NCBI GenBank assembly: GCA_022750295.1 | Contig: JAKIVZ010000003.1 | Location: forward strand, 1-64,000 | Reading direction: 5' to 3' | DNA from: Candidatus Lutacidiplasma silvani | GTDB lineage: Archaea > Thermoplasmatota > Thermoplasmata > Lutacidiplasmatales > UBA184 | DNA: 64,000 nt | Shown: positions 7,297-15,107 of the stretch, piece after piece | Numbering within the stretch: the stretch's first letter is position 1 | Layout: every line of letters begins with the position of its first letter | The notes under the pieces: model-generated | Database searches by the model: none | What the model saw: the letters and a program-made list of their open reading frames with translations, nothing else | What the model was told of the DNA's origin: nothing | Made by a program: the position numbers and the translations under genes

Positions 7297-7458
7297 AGGA
7301 CCGGGGAGCGGACCTCCCTAGAAGACGTCGCCCCACTCGGCGGGTCCGAATGTGGCCAGGCTCTCCCCCGTTCCACGGCGCGGAACGACGGTGTTCCCCA
7401 CCTCCCGAATTATCGATTCGGGCGGGCGGATTGAAACAAGGCCCGGCTCGGCGGGATG

Positions 7459-7466
7459 TATAAATA
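7459..7466 (+). promoter_or_regulatory. TATA box of the pilin-like gene
   Basis: TATAAATA is the clearest TATA box in the window. It lies 42-49 bases upstream of the ATG at 7508, implying a leader of roughly 20 bases. Confidence 0.75.
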
Positions 7467-7507
7467 CGTCACCCTGGCGTACTCGTACTCCCGACCCGGT
7501 TTTCCCC

Positions 7508-9019
7508 ATGCGTACTTGGACGACCATCCACCAGCGTCGCTACCGGGCTCGCAAGGGCCAGGTCAGCGCGGTGGCCGTGATCCTCGGTCTCCTCCTCTTC
7601 GTGGCGTTCATCGCGAACTTCATTCTCGCCGAACTCCCGCCCCAGATGACCCAGTACGAGACCGACCACATCATCCTCGTCGAGGACCAGCTCGCCCGGC
7701 TCCAGGCGACGATCCTCGCCGAGTCGCTGAACGCGAGCGTCCACCTCGCCCTCGTCAGCCCCGTGTCGCTCGGGTCCCAGGCCGATCCTCCGTTCGGGCA
7801 AGCGGCCACCTCGTCGGTCCAGACCGAGTTCAGCTCGGTGGGGACGGTCGCGAGCTACCAGATCTCGGACCTCAACTCCCTCCCGATGACATGGGACACC
7901 GGGAGCGCCTGCCTCAACGGTGGCCACGGCACGTGCAGCACCGCCGCCGTGAAGAACTTCTACAACGAGGCGGTGAACGGCACGGCGGAGGCGATCACGG
8001 TCAGCGGGACCGGGGCGAGCCTGTTCTACAACTTGACCGGGTCGAACGACACCGTGACGATCACGTGGAGCGGCCCGAACATGAACGTCCTCAACCTCGT
8101 CGTGAATGGGAACAACGACACGGTCACGTTCAAGAAGTCCGCCGCGGACACCGGGAGTCCGCGCGGTTCCTTCGAGTTCTACGGCGCCGACGACAAGTTC
8201 ATCCTCACCCCGTCGGGCTCGCATTCCGGAGCCGGCGGGACCGTCCTCACGGTCCAGTTCGTCGGGTCGGTCAATGGGATCTGCCCGTGGGGCAACCTTT
8301 CGGCGACCGACAAGCTGGGGACGTTCGGGACGGGCGGGACGCTCGTGAACGTCTCGACGACATGGTGGAACTCCGTGGGGTACGAATCGAAGGTCCACAC
8401 CCACACCTACTCGAGCGGGGTCGAGACGTACCAGAATTCGACCGGGTTCCAGCAGTGCGCCTTCACGAAGTCGAACCCGACGACGTTCACCGCGCAGGAG
8501 AGTGGCGGGCTCCTCGTCAACATCTACAATCACTACATCGCCCAGGCCCTGGTCGCGTACGACCAGGGGGCCGTGGTGGCCCAGGAGGCCGGCGGCGGCT
8601 CCATCGTCATCGACCCACCGGCGATCTCGGTGACCCAGCAGACGGCGGGGTCGATCGGGGATGTCACGCTCGTCAATCTCGTCATGACCCCGTCCACGCA
8701 GGCGGGTCTCTCGACCGCCTCAGTGATGTCGAAGATCTTGACCGTGAGCCACTTTTCGGTCGACGCGAGCGCGAACCAATCGCTCAGCTCCCCGTTCACG
8801 TTCACGATCACGACCCTCTTCCCGGACGCCTGGTGGACTTTCTTCAACAACGCCCCGAGCGGGTTCCCGTCCGGTTCGACCTGCGTCACGATCCGCCCGC
8901 TGGCGGCGCCGTACACGTGCCTCTCCCCGCCGGAGGGCACGGTCGAGGAGATCGTGGCGCCGATGATCGTCCAGTCGCTCGTGGTCACGGACGTGACCGC
9001 GCAGGTGTGGATCATCTGA
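7508..9019 (+). CDS. Large surface protein with archaeal type IV pilin-like (class III) signal
   Basis: This 503-residue protein starts MRTWTTIHQRRYRARKG and continues QVSAVAVILGLLLF. A basic leader ending K-G, then Q and a long hydrophobic helix, is the class III signal cut by prepilin/preflagellin peptidases (PibD/FlaK). Unlike ordinary archaellins or pilins it has about 450 residues beyond the helix, rich in Thr, Ser, Gly and Asn, with many N-x-S/T sequons; a surface-exposed beta-rich glycoprotein is likely. Cys pairs (ACLNGGHGTC; ICPWG; CVTIRPLAAPYTC) could form disulfides. It is monocistronic behind a strong TATA box; an adhesive pilus subunit or pseudopilin anchor is plausible. Confidence 0.75.
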   Translation: MRTWTTIHQRRYRARKGQVSAVAVILGLLLFVAFIANFILAELPPQMTQYETDHIILVEDQLARLQATILAESLNASVHLALVSPVSLGSQADPPFGQAATSSVQTEFSSVGTVASYQISDLNSLPMTWDTGSACLNGGHGTCSTAAVKNFYNEAVNGTAEAITVSGTGASLFYNLTGSNDTVTITWSGPNMNVLNLVVNGNNDTVTFKKSAADTGSPRGSFEFYGADDKFILTPSGSHSGAGGTVLTVQFVGSVNGICPWGNLSATDKLGTFGTGGTLVNVSTTWWNSVGYESKVHTHTYSSGVETYQNSTGFQQCAFTKSNPTTFTAQESGGLLVNIYNHYIAQALVAYDQGAVVAQEAGGGSIVIDPPAISVTQQTAGSIGDVTLVNLVMTPSTQAGLSTASVMSKILTVSHFSVDASANQSLSSPFTFTITTLFPDAWWTFFNNAPSGFPSGSTCVTIRPLAAPYTCLSPPEGTVEEIVAPMIVQSLVVTDVTAQVWII

Positions 9020-9082
9020 CGTCGGCCGCCGTCCGTCGTCACGCTTATCCACCGACCCTCCACTGAGGGAAGGGTACGGGTC

Positions 9083-10660
9083 GTGCTGCCGGACTCCGCG
9101 GGGCGGGTCGCCCTCCGGCGCGCTCTGATCTCCGTTTCCGACCGGAGCGGACTCCCCGAACTCGCGAAAGCGCTCGACCGGCACTCGATCGAGATCGTCG
9201 CGACCTCGGGCACCCGGGCCGCGCTCGAGTCCCTCGACGTCCGGATCCGGTCGGCCGAAGAACTGACGGGGGTCGGGGCCTGGTTCGGGGGCCGGATCAA
9301 GACGCTCCACCCCGGACTCCTCGGCGGGATCCTCGCCCCGCGGACCGAAGAGGGGGCGGCCGAGCTCCAACGTCGGGGGCTGATCCCGATCGACCTCGTG
9401 GTCGTGAACTTCTACCCGTTCGAGGCGGCCGTCCGGGATCACCCGGAGCGCGACGACCGGGAGGAGCACGTCGACATCGGCGGCGTCACCCTCGCCCGGG
9501 CCGCCGCGAAGAACTACCACTGGGTCGCCGTCGCGAGCGACCCCGCCGATTATCGCGCGATCATCGAGGAGCTCGACGTCGATCACGGAGGCCTCGGGGC
9601 CGCCACGAGGGCGCGCCTCGCCCGCCTCGCGTTCGAGCGAACGAGCCGGTACGACCGGGCGATCGCGGAGCAGCTCGTTCCCGAGTCGGGGACCCCCCCG
9701 GCCGGTCCGACCGCGTTCCCGGAGGTGGCCACCTTCCACCGCGACGGGATCCCGCTCCGGTACGGCGAGAACCCCCACCAGGCGACCGCCGCGTACGGCC
9801 TCGACGCCCCGACCGGGCTCCTCTCCCCGTGGCCGATCGAGCTCCGCAAGGGGGCTCCGCTCTCGTTCACGAACCTCCTCGACCTCGACACCGCGCTCGC
9901 GACGGTGAGCGAGTTCCCGACCCCGACCGCGGCGGTCGTGAAGCACGCGAGCCCGTGCGGGGTCGCCTCGGGCGCGACCGTCCGCGAGGCGCTCGAGCGC
10001 GCCGTGGCGACCGACCCGGTCGCCCGGTACGGCTGCGTCGTGGCCGTGAACCGACCGCTCGACGCCGACGCCCCGGAGGCCCTGAAGGGAGTGTTCGTCG
10101 ACGCGATCGCTGCCCCGTCGTTCGACCCGGCGGCCGAGGCGGCCCTCGGTCGCCGCCCGAAGGCGAAGGTCGTCCGGATCGACCCGCCGTCGATCGACCG
10201 GCCCCGGTGGGAGGCGCACTCCGCCCTCGGCCGGATGCTCCTCCAGGAGACCGACCGCCGGGAGCTCGCCCCGACAGAGTTCCGGCTCGTGACGACGGCG
10301 AAGGCGACCCCGCACCAGGCGTGCGCCCTCGACTTCGCCTGGCGGGTCGCCCGGCACGTCAAATCGAACGCGATCGTCCTCGCCGACGGGTCGAAGACCG
10401 TCGGGATTGGGGGCGGCCAACCGACCCGCGTGAAGGCGGTCGAGCTCGCCCTCGGCGTCGCCGGGCCCCGGGCGAAGGGGGCGGTCCTCGCCTCCGACGC
10501 GTTCTTCCCGTTCGCGGACGGGGTCGAGGTCGCGGCGCAGGCCGGCGTGACGGCGATCCTCCAGCCGGGCGGGAGCGTCCGCGACCCCGAGGTGATCGCG
10601 ATGGCCGAGCGGCACGGCGTGGCGATGTACTTCACCGGTTGGCGAGCGTTCCGGCACTAG
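9083..10660 (+). CDS. purH: Bifunctional AICAR transformylase / IMP cyclohydrolase PurH
   Basis: This 525-residue enzyme catalyses the last two steps of IMP synthesis. The IMP cyclohydrolase (MGS-like) domain occupies the first ~190 residues: ALISVSDRSGLPELAKAL, the S-G-T-x-x-x-L strand and GRIKTLHPGLLGGIL. The transformylase domain carries KHASPCGVASG, the K-H-x-x-P-C-G folate/AICAR active-site signature, and ends MYFTGWRAFRH as in bacterial PurH. Many archaea use PurP and PurO instead, so a bacterial-type fused PurH is notable. A GTG start at 9083 gives the full family length. purC lies about 9 kb away; no other pur genes are present. Confidence 0.95.
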   Translation: MLPDSAGRVALRRALISVSDRSGLPELAKALDRHSIEIVATSGTRAALESLDVRIRSAEELTGVGAWFGGRIKTLHPGLLGGILAPRTEEGAAELQRRGLIPIDLVVVNFYPFEAAVRDHPERDDREEHVDIGGVTLARAAAKNYHWVAVASDPADYRAIIEELDVDHGGLGAATRARLARLAFERTSRYDRAIAEQLVPESGTPPAGPTAFPEVATFHRDGIPLRYGENPHQATAAYGLDAPTGLLSPWPIELRKGAPLSFTNLLDLDTALATVSEFPTPTAAVVKHASPCGVASGATVREALERAVATDPVARYGCVVAVNRPLDADAPEALKGVFVDAIAAPSFDPAAEAALGRRPKAKVVRIDPPSIDRPRWEAHSALGRMLLQETDRRELAPTEFRLVTTAKATPHQACALDFAWRVARHVKSNAIVLADGSKTVGIGGGQPTRVKAVELALGVAGPRAKGAVLASDAFFPFADGVEVAAQAGVTAILQPGGSVRDPEVIAMAERHGVAMYFTGWRAFRH

Positions 10661-10685
10661 GCCGGGTCTCGCGCTCGGGCGCCGG

Positions 10686-11027
10686 TCAGGCGAACGTGAA
10701 GTACCGCCGCATGATCGTGCGGAACTCCGTCGGACCGACCGGGCCGACTTCGCGTCCCCGCTCGCGGCCCTGATCGAGGAAGACGTAGGTCGGGATGGAG
10801 TGGATCCCGTACGACTGGGTCACGTGGCCCGATTCGTCCACGTTGACCTTGGCGAACTTGACGCGACCGACGAGCGACTCCTGGAGCTCGCGGAGGATCG
10901 GCTCGGCGACCCGGCACGGGGCGCACCAGTCGGCGTAGAAGTCGACGACGACCGGCAGCGCCGACCGGATGACCTCGTGCTCGAACGTCTCGTCCGTGAC
11001 TTCGACGAGGCCCGAATCCTCTGCCAT
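10686..11027 (-). CDS. trxA: Thioredoxin
   Basis: This 113-residue single-domain thioredoxin has the redox centre YADWCAPCRVAEP (Cys35/Cys38), with C-A-P-C replacing the classical C-G-P-C. The fold is complete: VVVDFYADWC, KFAKVNVDES and the cis-Pro loop YGIHSIPTYVFLD. It reduces protein disulfides in the cytosol. The start at 11027 is divergent from mutY, 64 bases away, and the gene converges on purH with a 25-base gap. Confidence 0.93.
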   Translation of the reverse strand: MAEDSGLVEVTDETFEHEVIRSALPVVVDFYADWCAPCRVAEPILRELQESLVGRVKFAKVNVDESGHVTQSYGIHSIPTYVFLDQGRERGREVGPVGPTEFRTIMRRYFTFA

Positions 11028-11091
11028 CTGTCCGCTCCGGCGGTTCGACCCGCATGCGGGCTTTAACACTTCGTCTCGTACGGCTCCTGCG

Positions 11092-12321
11092 ATGGCGCCG
11101 TCGGCGGCCGCTCGCATGCCGGCGGCCCCCGGACGCGCGGACCGACTCCTCGCGTGGTTCGCGACCCAGCGGCGTCCGCTGCCGTGGCGGGCGGATCCGG
11201 ACCCGTACCGGATCTGGGTCGCCGAGGTCCTCCTCCAGCAGACCCGGGTCGCGGCGGTCGTGCCCCGGTTCACTTCGTTCGTCCGGCGGTTCCCGTCGGT
11301 CGGCGCCCTCGCCCGCGCGACGGAATCCGCGGTGCTGAAGGAGTGGGAGGGAGCCGGCTACTACGCCAGGGCCCGGCATCTGCACGCCGCCGCCCGCGAG
11401 ATCGTGGCCCATCGCAGCGGACATCTCCCCCGGATCGCCGCCGAGCTCGCCGAGCTTCCCGGGTTCGGCCCCTACATCAGCGCGGCCGTGGCCAGCCTCG
11501 CGTTCGGCGAACCCGTCGTCGCCCTCGAGGCGAACGGGATCCGGGTGGCGAGCCGGTGGACGCTCGAGGAGGGGGACGTCCGAAGGCCGGCGGTGCGAAC
11601 CCGTCTCCAGCACGCACTGGAGCTCGAACTCCCTCGGCACCGGGCCGGGGCGTTCAACGAAGCCCTCATGGAGCTCGGGGAGACGGTCTGCCTTCCGCGT
11701 CACCCCCGATGCTCCAGTTGCCCGGTCGCCGCGGACTGTCGGGCCCGCCAGGAACTTCCCGACCCGGGGAGCGTTCCCGCGCCGCGCCGGCCGCGCGCCC
11801 GGCCCCACGTCCTGGCGGCGATCGTCGCACTGGCCCGGGGGGACCGGTGGCTGGTCCGGCGGAGGCCTTCGAAGGGTCTCTTGGGGGGCCTTTGGGAGTT
11901 CCCCGGGGGTCGGGTCGAGCCCCAGGAGGCGTTCGAGGCGGCCGCCGCCCGCGAACTCCGGGAAGAGACCGGAGTCTCCGCCCGCGGACTCCGCCCCCTC
12001 GGCGTCGTGGAGCACACCTACTCGCACTTCTCCGTCACCCTCCACGTCTTCCTCGGGGAGTGGGACGGGGTCGGCCGGGCCGTGGGCGACGCGCCGCTCC
12101 GCTGGGTGACGCGAGACGAGTTCGACCGACTCGCCCGGCCCGCGGCGACGGTCCGGGCGATGGCGCTCGTCGATCGTCCTACGGGAGAAGCTTCCCGGGG
12201 TTCAGGACGCCGTCCGGGTCGCAGAGCGCCTTCCAACCGCGGAGCACGCGCACGGCCGGGTCCCCGAGCTCGGCGGGCACATACGACCGCTTCACCGACC
12301 CGACCCCGTGCTCGCCGCTGA
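11092..12321 (+). CDS. mutY: A/G-specific adenine glycosylase MutY with an intact C-terminal Nudix box
   Basis: This protein removes adenine mispaired with 8-oxoguanine. The HhH-GPD domain shows WVAEVLLQQT with the catalytic Glu45, the helix-hairpin-helix LPGFGPYISAAVASLAFGEP, and a 4Fe-4S loop with Cys200, 207, 210 and 216. The residue equivalent to the catalytic Asp (usually V-D-G-N) is Glu146 (ALEANGIRV). The C-terminal domain, normally a degenerate MutT fold, here has a complete Nudix box (residues 273-295, GGRVEPQE then RELREETGV). The last ~55 residues are low-complexity and overlap the opposite gene by 143 bases; true translation may end there only for lack of a stop. An ATG at 11116 is an alternative start. 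Confidence 0.9.
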   Translation: MAPSAAARMPAAPGRADRLLAWFATQRRPLPWRADPDPYRIWVAEVLLQQTRVAAVVPRFTSFVRRFPSVGALARATESAVLKEWEGAGYYARARHLHAAAREIVAHRSGHLPRIAAELAELPGFGPYISAAVASLAFGEPVVALEANGIRVASRWTLEEGDVRRPAVRTRLQHALELELPRHRAGAFNEALMELGETVCLPRHPRCSSCPVAADCRARQELPDPGSVPAPRRPRARPHVLAAIVALARGDRWLVRRRPSKGLLGGLWEFPGGRVEPQEAFEAAAARELREETGVSARGLRPLGVVEHTYSHFSVTLHVFLGEWDGVGRAVGDAPLRWVTRDEFDRLARPAATVRAMALVDRPTGEASRGSGRRPGRRAPSNRGARARPGPRARRAHTTASPTRPRARR

Positions 12322-13534
12322 CCGTTCCGCCGAGGCGGCGCGCGAGCTCGAGGATCTCCGACCGGACCCGGGCGCCGGGGTCGCTCGCCGGGTCCACCGC
12401 GACGTTCGGGTGGAGGTTCCCCTGTCCGAGGTGGGCGTACACGTACAAGGCGGCCCCGGCCCGGACCGCGATCTCCTCCAGCTCCCGCACCGCGGCGTCC
12501 ACGGCAGCGAGAGGGACGGCGATGTCCTCCCGGACCCGGGGGCCCGTCAGGCCATCGAGGACGGCACCGGCTTCCCCGCGCAGCGACCAGAGTCGGTCCG
12601 CATCGGGGACGACCGAGGGGGACTCGGAGATTCCGAGGGTTCGGAGGACCGAATCGAGCTCGGTCAGCGCTTCCCCCTCGGGCTCCACCCCCTCGCTTTC
12701 CACCTCCAGGAGCACGAGCGGTCCGTCGCCGGGGAGCCGGGCGTCCGGGCGGGCCCGCAGCGCGGCTCCAACCCGTTCGTCGACATACTCGATGGCGGAC
12801 AGCCGCAGCGACGGCCGGGACGTCAAGCCGGTCGCCAAGGGTCCGAGCGGGGCCTCCCGGGGAACGGCCACCACGACGCCGCACCGTCGGGCGGGACGGA
12901 CGGCGAGCCCGAGGACGACCGACGTGGCGATAGCCAGGGTCCCCTCGGATCCCACGACGAGGTCGAGGAGCTCCGGGCCGACGGCGCGCTTCGCCGTGGC
13001 GGGTCCGAGCCACGTCCGCTCGCCCGTCCCGAGGACGACCTCCGCGGCGTGGACCCACCGTCGGACCGGTCCATACCGGTACGACCGGGGCCCGGAGGCG
13101 TTCGTCGCCACGTTCCCACCGATCGTCGAGCTCCGCCACGACCCCGGGTTCGGCGGGAAGAACAGCCCGTGGGGGGCGAGCGCCCCCGTCAGCGCGTAGT
13201 TGACGACCCCGGGGCCGACCTCGACCGTTCGCCGCTCGGCGTCGACCCGGCCGATCGACGTCCAGCGGGAGAAGTCGACCACGACGCCTCCCTGGACCGG
13301 GACCGATTCGCCGTCGAGCGAGGTGCCGCCGCCCCGGGCGGTCAGGGGAACTCGATGGGCTCTCGCCCATCGGACCAGCGCGACGACGTCGTCGGCGTCC
13401 GCGGGGCGGACCACGGCGTCGGCGAGCCCGACGACCGCCGAGGCGTCCCGGCTCGACGCGCGACGGGGGTGCTCCTCGGAGGTAACCTCCCCGGACACCG
13501 AACGTCGGAGGTCGGCGAGCGCCTCTTCGTCCAT
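12179..13534 (-). CDS. FAD-linked oxidase, GlcD/D-lactate dehydrogenase type
   Basis: This 451-residue flavoenzyme of the PCMH/VAO family oxidises a 2-hydroxy acid such as glycolate or D-lactate. The FAD-binding part has VRPADADDVVALVRWARAH, LTARGGGTSLDGESVP and the second pyrophosphate-contact segment STIGGNVATNASG followed by YGPVRRWVHAAEVVLGTG. The C-terminal FAD-oxidase cap holds YAHLGQGNLHPN (the G-D/Q-G-N-L-H motif) and ends GEHGVGSVKRSYV and DPDGVLNPGKLLP, as in GlcD. No iron-sulfur GlcF partner lies nearby, so the electron acceptor is unknown. It overlaps mutY tail-to-tail. Confidence 0.92.
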   Translation of the reverse strand: MDEEALADLRRSVSGEVTSEEHPRRASSRDASAVVGLADAVVRPADADDVVALVRWARAHRVPLTARGGGTSLDGESVPVQGGVVVDFSRWTSIGRVDAERRTVEVGPGVVNYALTGALAPHGLFFPPNPGSWRSSTIGGNVATNASGPRSYRYGPVRRWVHAAEVVLGTGERTWLGPATAKRAVGPELLDLVVGSEGTLAIATSVVLGLAVRPARRCGVVVAVPREAPLGPLATGLTSRPSLRLSAIEYVDERVGAALRARPDARLPGDGPLVLLEVESEGVEPEGEALTELDSVLRTLGISESPSVVPDADRLWSLRGEAGAVLDGLTGPRVREDIAVPLAAVDAAVRELEEIAVRAGAALYVYAHLGQGNLHPNVAVDPASDPGARVRSEILELARRLGGTVSGEHGVGSVKRSYVPAELGDPAVRVLRGWKALCDPDGVLNPGKLLP

Positions 13535-13576
13535 GGCTCCCGGACGCCGGCCCGGCCTTACGGGTTTGGGCGGGCG

Positions 13577-13954
13577 CTACTTGGGAAGCTCGGACGACTT
13601 TTCGCCCGGGGCGACGGCTTCGATGAGGTCGCGGACCGCGAACGGGCGTCCGATGACCGCGTCGGCCCCGACCGCCCGCCCAGCTTCCCGCATGGGGGTC
13701 CCGCCGCCCGGGGTGAGGAGGACGAACCGGACCTTCGGGCGGGCCTTCCGGGCGACCTTGATCGCGGCGATCCGCCCGGGCTCCTCCAGGTCGAAGTCGA
13801 CCACCACGACCGTCGGCTGCTGGTCGGCCGGGAGCCCCTCCAGCACGTCGAAGCTGGCCCCCTCGGCGACCACCACATGATGGTGGAGCCTCAGCAGGCC
13901 CTTGATCAGCAAACGGACTTCTCGGCTACCGCCGACGACAGCTGTGTTGGCCAT
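13577..13954 (-). CDS. Degenerate receiver (CheY-like) domain protein
   Basis: This 125-residue stand-alone domain has a response-regulator pattern: an early strand TAVVGGSREVRLLIKGLL lacking the usual acidic pair, the phospho-acceptor region TVVVVDFDLEEP, then VRFVLLTPGGG and the last strand DAVIGRPFAVRDLIEAV, where the usual K-P-F reads R-P-F. Loss of the acidic pair and of the Lys suggests it does not undergo normal phosphotransfer. No histidine kinase is near. The start at 13954 skips a poorly conserved 16-residue upstream extension. Confidence 0.65.
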   Translation of the reverse strand: MANTAVVGGSREVRLLIKGLLRLHHHVVVAEGASFDVLEGLPADQQPTVVVVDFDLEEPGRIAAIKVARKARPKVRFVLLTPGGGTPMREAGRAVGADAVIGRPFAVRDLIEAVAPGEKSSELPK

Positions 13955-14356
13955 GGCCCCGGCGAAACGCCAACGGACCGGCGCCGCGGCACCGCTCCCC
14001 ACCCGGTGGGGATTCGCGACGGCGCGTGCCGTCCCGGCAGGTGACCGAACGAAAGTCGATCGCGTTCCTTGGCCCGACCATGCCGGGCATCCCCTCTTGA
14101 AGCCCGCCGGTCGAGTCGCACCGTCGCCGGAGACCGCGCGACGGCGAACCCGCCCGAACGGCCGTATCGTTCAGGGACCGGCCGGCCACGAAACTATATA
14201 GGCGGACGAGGACGTATGGAGGCTGGCCTCGGGCACCGACGAAGAAGGCGAGCGGCTCCGTCCAATAGGCTCGTCCGAAGCGCCGGTGCCTTCCCCCTCC
14301 TCGGTCCGTTCGCGTCGAACGATAGGATTTTTGTACCGCGCGCCGGCGCTTCCCCG
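13955..14356. other. 402-bp spacer with an orphan TATA box
   Basis: No convincing protein is encoded here on either strand; the open frames are Arg-rich and lack family signatures. A strong symmetric A/T core (CTATATAG, 14194-14201) could serve either strand: on the plus strand it would start a transcript near 14222, 135 bases before the zinc-ribbon gene; on the minus strand one near 14170, 215 bases before the receiver gene. A 6-bp hairpin (CCCCAC-CCG-GTGGGG, near 13998-14012) is also present. A small RNA or long leader is possible. Confidence 0.4.
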
Positions 14357-15106
14357 ATGCAGTTCCCCTTCGGTGTCCGGTCGCGCGACCTCGTGCAGCT
14401 CAAGCAAACGCTCCCCCACCTCGGCGCATCCTCGACGCTGTCGGGCCTCGCCGCCGCCCTCTCGTGGAACGAACGTCGGGTCGAACGGACCGTGCGCGAG
14501 TGGGAGCGGCTCGAGCCGATGCGGGTCGCCTACGATCCGCTCTCCCGCTCCGTCCGTCTCCTCGGGGTCCCTCCCCCGGTGATCCCGGCCGTCGCCGCCG
14601 CCGCGACCCCGGCCGCCGCCCCCGTTCCGGCCGACGTTCCAACCCCCGCGGTCGTCCTCCCGAGGTCGTGGGGGGGGAAGGTCAACTGCCGCTCGTGCGG
14701 CACGGCGATGGAACCGACCGGCACCGGGTCCGGTCTCTTCTGCCCCGGATGCGGCCGCCTCTCCTCGGGCCATCTTCCGACGGCGCCGCCGAAGCTCCCC
14801 GCTCCCCCGCCGCCTTCGGCGACCGCTTCGCCGGTGCCAATCGCCCCTCGAACCTCGTCGCCCCCCGTCTCGGCGGCGACGATCACGACGGGTACCGGCC
14901 ACGCGGTCTCCGACCGGAAGGCCCAGGAGATGTTCGCGGCGTGGGCGACCGCGCAGCCGATCCCGTGCCCCCGGTGTCGGACCCCGCTCCGCCACAACGG
15001 CGTGGGTCAGTACAAGTGCTCCGGGTGCGGGGAATCGGCCCGGTTCGTCAGCGACGGCGTCGCCGCCCGCGCGCCGTCCCCGCCGCTCGCCCCGCCGGCC
15101 GCGTAG
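14357..15106 (+). CDS. Protein with an N-terminal winged-helix-like region and two zinc ribbons
   Basis: This 249-residue protein begins with a helical segment resembling a small wHTH (SRDLVQLKQTLPHLG to RRVERTVREWERLE), then Ala/Pro linkers joining two zinc ribbons. The first reads CRSCGTAM ... FCPGCGRL (C-x2-C-x15-C-x2-C) and the second CPRCRTPL ... YKCSGCGE. Such modular proteins in Thermoplasmatota are thought to be transcription or RNA-related factors, but no named family is recognised. It ends one base before the opposing hutH gene ends. Confidence 0.65.
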   Translation: MQFPFGVRSRDLVQLKQTLPHLGASSTLSGLAAALSWNERRVERTVREWERLEPMRVAYDPLSRSVRLLGVPPPVIPAVAAAATPAAAPVPADVPTPAVVLPRSWGGKVNCRSCGTAMEPTGTGSGLFCPGCGRLSSGHLPTAPPKLPAPPPPSATASPVPIAPRTSSPPVSAATITTGTGHAVSDRKAQEMFAAWATAQPIPCPRCRTPLRHNGVGQYKCSGCGESARFVSDGVAARAPSPPLAPPAA

Positions 15107-15107
15107 G

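Noticed and set aside
7318..7404. Short minus-strand end RGTGESLATFGPAEWGDVF that looks protein-like
   Set aside because: The frame would need to start inside the promoter of the pilin-like gene; a 29-residue GTG start is possible but unsupported.
14069..14356. N-terminal extension of the zinc-ribbon protein
   Set aside because: Arg/Pro-rich and without a match; the ATG at 14357 starts the first structured helix.
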